Positions 62,059 through 64,000 of a stretch of 64,000 nt of DNA are shown here, in pieces. A program made the position numbers and the translations under genes. The stretch comes from Kutzneria viridogrisea. GTDB taxonomy: Bacteria; Actinomycetota; Actinomycetes; Mycobacteriales; Pseudonocardiaceae. How positions within the stretch are numbered: the stretch's first letter is position 1; every line of letters begins with the position of its first letter. Under the pieces are notes generated by a model. That model saw only the letters and a list, made by a program, of their open reading frames with translations, did no database searches and was not told where the DNA came from. The stretch is taken from the NCBI GenBank assembly GCA_014138725.1, contig JACJID010000004.1:1178001-1242000 (forward strand), in the 5' to 3' direction.

Positions 62059-62987
62059 CCCGCTGCGGCACCGGCCAGCGCCCGCGCGGCGTGCACGGAC
62101 TGCCGGTGGTCGGAGTGCGCGATGCTGCCGCGCTCCTCCACCGACAGGTCGAAGTGCCCCAGCACCAGATCGGGCAGCGGCAGCGAGGGCGCCGACTCGG
62201 GCACGCTGCGGCCGAGCAGGTCCGCCAGGTGCAGCATGGTGCCCAGGTCGTAGCGGTCGCCGCCGATCCGGTCCAGGTAGGCGATCCACTGCTCGGCCAC
62301 CAGGTTGCCGGGGCCCTTGCCCATGCCCAGCACCGAGGAGTCCATCCACGTGGCGCCCGCGTCCACCGCGGCCATCGCGTTGGACATGGCCAGGCCCAGG
62401 TTGTTGTGCGCGTGCAGGCCGACCTCGCCGGGCACCACCGACTTCACCAGCGTGGCGAGCCGGGCGGTGTGCGCGGGCAGCAGGCTGCCGTTCGAGTCGG
62501 CCAGGTACACCACGTCGGTGCCCGCGTCGGCCGCGGCGGCGGCCACCTCGACCACCTTGCGCGCGGGCAGTTGCGAGACGCGGGTCAGGTTCACGCACAC
62601 CGTGAAGCCGACCTCCTTGGCCTGCCGCACGGTGTCCAGCGCGGGGCCCGGGTCACCGGCGGGCACGCAGACCCGCACCAGCCGGGCGCCCGCGCGGTGC
62701 ATCGCGGGCAGGTCCCCGGCGTCGATGTTGCGCGGGTGCAGGATCAGGCCCACGTGCTCCGGGCCGATCTCCTCGGCGATCGCGGCGATGTAGGAGTCAT
62801 CGCCCCGACCGGTCAGCCCCAGGTCCGCAACCGGCTTGAACGAACCCTTGCGATAGGCGATCTCCACCCAGTCGAACCCGGCCGCCACGCTCAACCGCGC
62901 GTGGGTGCGGGCGTAATCCAGGTCGAACTCGAATCTGTTGCGGTAGCCACCGTCACGTAACGTGACATCAATGTTAACCAAAGACAC
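62055..62987 (-). CDS. DRE-TIM aldolase (HMGL/DmpG-like), first gene of the operon
   Basis: 310 residues. The metallo-aldolase signature VTLRDGGYRN at residues 8-17 gives the metal-binding Asp and catalytic Arg; the His pair is in LHAHNNLGLAMSN, and YLADSNGS is conserved. Relatives include 4-hydroxy-2-oxovalerate aldolase, HMG-CoA lyase and the LeuA/homocitrate synthases; length fits the aldolases. Start is GTG 62987 or TTG 62981 (better spacing to GGGGGAG). Codon 10 is TTA, rare in such genomes and a bldA target in streptomycetes. Confidence 0.88.
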   Translation of the reverse strand: MSLVNIDVTLRDGGYRNRFEFDLDYARTHARLSVAAGFDWVEIAYRKGSFKPVADLGLTGRGDDSYIAAIAEEIGPEHVGLILHPRNIDAGDLPAMHRAGARLVRVCVPAGDPGPALDTVRQAKEVGFTVCVNLTRVSQLPARKVVEVAAAAADAGTDVVYLADSNGSLLPAHTARLATLVKSVVPGEVGLHAHNNLGLAMSNAMAAVDAGATWMDSSVLGMGKGPGNLVAEQWIAYLDRIGGDRYDLGTMLHLADLLGRSVPESAPSLPLPDLVLGHFDLSVEERGSIAHSDHRQSVHAARALAGAAAG

Positions 62988-63120
62988 AGCTCCCCCAGCC
63001 TATTAGTCACCGAAACTCGCGAAACGGACACCGGCATCCGACGGGCTCCCCAGCCCCGACCGTTGCGTTCGCGGTCAGAAAATTATGTGAACCGGATTCC
63101 ACCGTCAAGCGGACAAGCTC

Positions 63121-63147
63121 CTATAGCAGCCATAGCTGCCGAACTAT
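63121..63147. promoter_or_regulatory. Second copy of the LysR-type operator, before the aldolase operon
   Basis: Half-sites CTAT, CATAG and CTAT are spaced as at 49.86 kb; the central CAGCCATAG is identical, and 21 of 27 bases agree. The left edge is 134 bp before the aldolase GTG, and the orientation to the leftward gene is the same as for the MFS gene. It lies in a locally AT-rich stretch typical of a promoter. Confidence 0.72.
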
Positions 63148-63383
63148 CTGGAGCGAGAAAGACCTGGAAAACGGCGGGGCGAAACCCGCAATCAGCACGT
63201 CGCGACCCATTATGAGCCGTCTCACACGCCCGCCCAAAAGGGCCTTTACCACATCGACTTGCACCACGCGGCGAATACTTGCCGGTAATAATGATCGGCC
63301 GCCGCATCACGGTCAGCGAACACGCCGACACCCATCGTCACACAAATGCATTCCCGGGCAATCCACCTACCCCCAAGTACCCC
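63148..63383. other. Non-coding stretch between operator and repeat array
   Basis: About 235 bp of lower GC, including ACTTGCCGGTAATAATGATC near 63281-63300. Two short open frames cross it (82 and 78 codons), but neither has a ribosome site, codon bias or a recognisable domain. I see no gene here. It may hold upstream promoter elements of the aldolase operon. Confidence 0.5.
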
Positions 63384-63638
63384 GAGTCCCGCTCACCCAC
63401 ACGCGAGTCCCGCTCACTGGCGCGCGAATCCCGCTGAGCGGGTGTTGAGGGCTTCGGCGGACGGGCACCAACTCTGACGGAGCCGCGAGTCGCACACGGG
63501 AGAGCGGGATTCGGGCGCAGGAGACCGGGACTCAGCTGCGGCAGAGCGGGACTCGCGCACCCCAGAGCGGGACTCACGCTCCTCAGAACGGGACTCGCGC
63601 ACAGGTGGACGGGACTCGCAGGCTCCAGGCCGGGACTC
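63384..63638. repeat. 21-bp-period GAGTCCCG array, 3 forward and 7 inverted units
   Basis: GAGTCCCG/GAATCCCG at 63384, 63405 and 63426; CGGGACTC/CGGGATTC at 63505, 63526, 63547, 63568, 63589, 63610 and 63631. Every step within a block is exactly 21 bp. The 71 bp between blocks hold a degenerate copy (GCGAGTCGCAC). It begins 32 bp past the stop of the response regulator at the right edge, so it would be transcribed as that gene's 3' end. Confidence 0.93.
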
Positions 63639-63670
63639 GCGCACCCCAGAGCGCTCAGGGCGGGGCTCGG

Positions 63671-64000
63671 TCAGGTCATGAGGCCGCAGCGCCAGGCCCA
63701 GGCGGCGATCTCCACGCGGTTGCGGGCGTTCACCTTGGTCTGCACCGAGGCCAGGTGGGTCTTGACCGTGGACAGGGACATGAACAGTTCGCCGCCGATC
63801 TCGGCGTTGGTCAGGCCCTTGGCCACGGCCCGCACCACCTCCACCTCGCGGTCGGTCAGCGGCACGGGTGGGCTGGCCGCGGGCGCGGGGGCGGTCTCGG
63901 TGAAGCGGGCGAGCATGCGCACCGTGATCTGCGGGGAGATCAGCGCGTCCCCGCGCACCGCGGCGCGCACGGCCTCCACCAGCAGCGCGGGCCCGGCGTC
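63671..64000 (-). CDS. LuxR-type response regulator, N-terminus beyond window edge
   Basis: 109 residues of the C-terminal part are present; the frame is open to the edge. It shows the end of a receiver domain (LLVEAVRAAVRGDALISPQI), a linker of Ala/Pro, and a complete LuxR helix-turn-helix (LTDREVEVVRAVAKGLTNAE, IGGELFMSLSTVKTHLASVQ). It belongs to the same NarL/FixJ class as the three complete regulators in the window. The short ATG/GTG frame starting at 63979 is not a true start. Confidence 0.88.
   Translation of the reverse strand, partial: DAGPALLVEAVRAAVRGDALISPQITVRMLARFTETAPAPAASPPVPLTDREVEVVRAVAKGLTNAEIGGELFMSLSTVKTHLASVQTKVNARNRVEIAAWAWRCGLMT

Noticed and set aside
63083-63331. 82-codon open frame before the aldolase operon
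   Set aside because: It covers the LysR-type site, has no ribosome site and no recognisable sequence.
63414-63644. Short open frames with heptapeptide ESRS-type repeats in the 63-kb array, and similar ones at 15822-16055 and 44108-44325
   Set aside because: The 21-bp period equals seven codons, so any open frame yields a false heptad repeat. No ribosome site, start or codon bias supports translation.

Overview
The window is very GC-rich and uses GTG starts, ATGA/GTGA stop-start overlaps and strong third-position GC bias, as in a filamentous actinobacterium. The gene content points to Pseudonocardiales or a close relative: a modular type I PKS, an AfsR/SARP regulator, a class F sortase, PadR/TetR/MmyB-type regulators, and secreted lectin-like proteins. 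The family assignment is an inference. I see no rRNA, tRNA, CRISPR array, insertion sequence or phage gene.

Layout. 1-2.8 kb: coupled DUF4129 / membrane protein / MoxR / DUF58 envelope operon, running off the left edge. 2.8-12 kb: Nudix hydrolase, DUF2203, secreted phytase-like protein, class F sortase with a likely substrate, a two-component system, a DEDDh exonuclease with BRCT domain, a PIG-L deacetylase and a PAC2 protein. 12-16 kb: PadR with DHA2 exporter; TetR with MpaB-type oxygenase. 16-21 kb: two small unknown proteins, a second two-component system and two bPH2 membrane proteins. 21-38.3 kb: orphan response regulator, sugar-type SDR, one giant PKS gene (KSQ loading module plus two extension modules, C-terminal docking domain, no partner in view), MFS, TetR, quinone oxidoreductase, an unusual SDR, and (to 39.3 kb) a divergent MmyB-type regulator. 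39.4-42.5 kb: a stress/dormancy island (PhoU-like, HPF-like, tandem USP, CBS-BON), with DosR/DevR-like boxes in each upstream region. 42.5-48.3 kb: gamma-glutamyltransferase-like protein, GT39, ricin/beta-helix exoprotein. 48.5-54 kb: DHA1 MFS and divergent LysR regulator, then AfsR-type regulator. 54-57.2 kb: two secreted peptidoglycan-hydrolase-like proteins, each with seven 46-residue PLL-like propeller repeats. 57.4-63 kb: a six-gene operon (DRE-TIM aldolase, nucleophile-less alpha/beta protein, isocitrate/isopropylmalonate dehydrogenase fused to a CinA domain, RraA, DUF6282, 4-OT). 63.7 kb to the right edge: start-less LuxR-type response regulator.

The best candidate for an undescribed system is the 57.4-63 kb operon. 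It groups 2-oxo-acid chemistry enzymes in an unusual set, contains a dehydrogenase-CinA fusion, has a TTA codon as the tenth codon of its first gene, and has a 27-bp site 134 bp upstream. That site matches, in the same orientation (21 of 27 bases), the site between the LysR gene and its divergent MFS exporter 13 kb away. This suggests one LysR regulon joining pathway and exporter. The second notable signal is non-coding: three arrays of GAGTCCCG-type units at an almost exact 21-bp period, each switching to the reverse complement partway, plus a sequence-unrelated inverted array at 3.8 kb.
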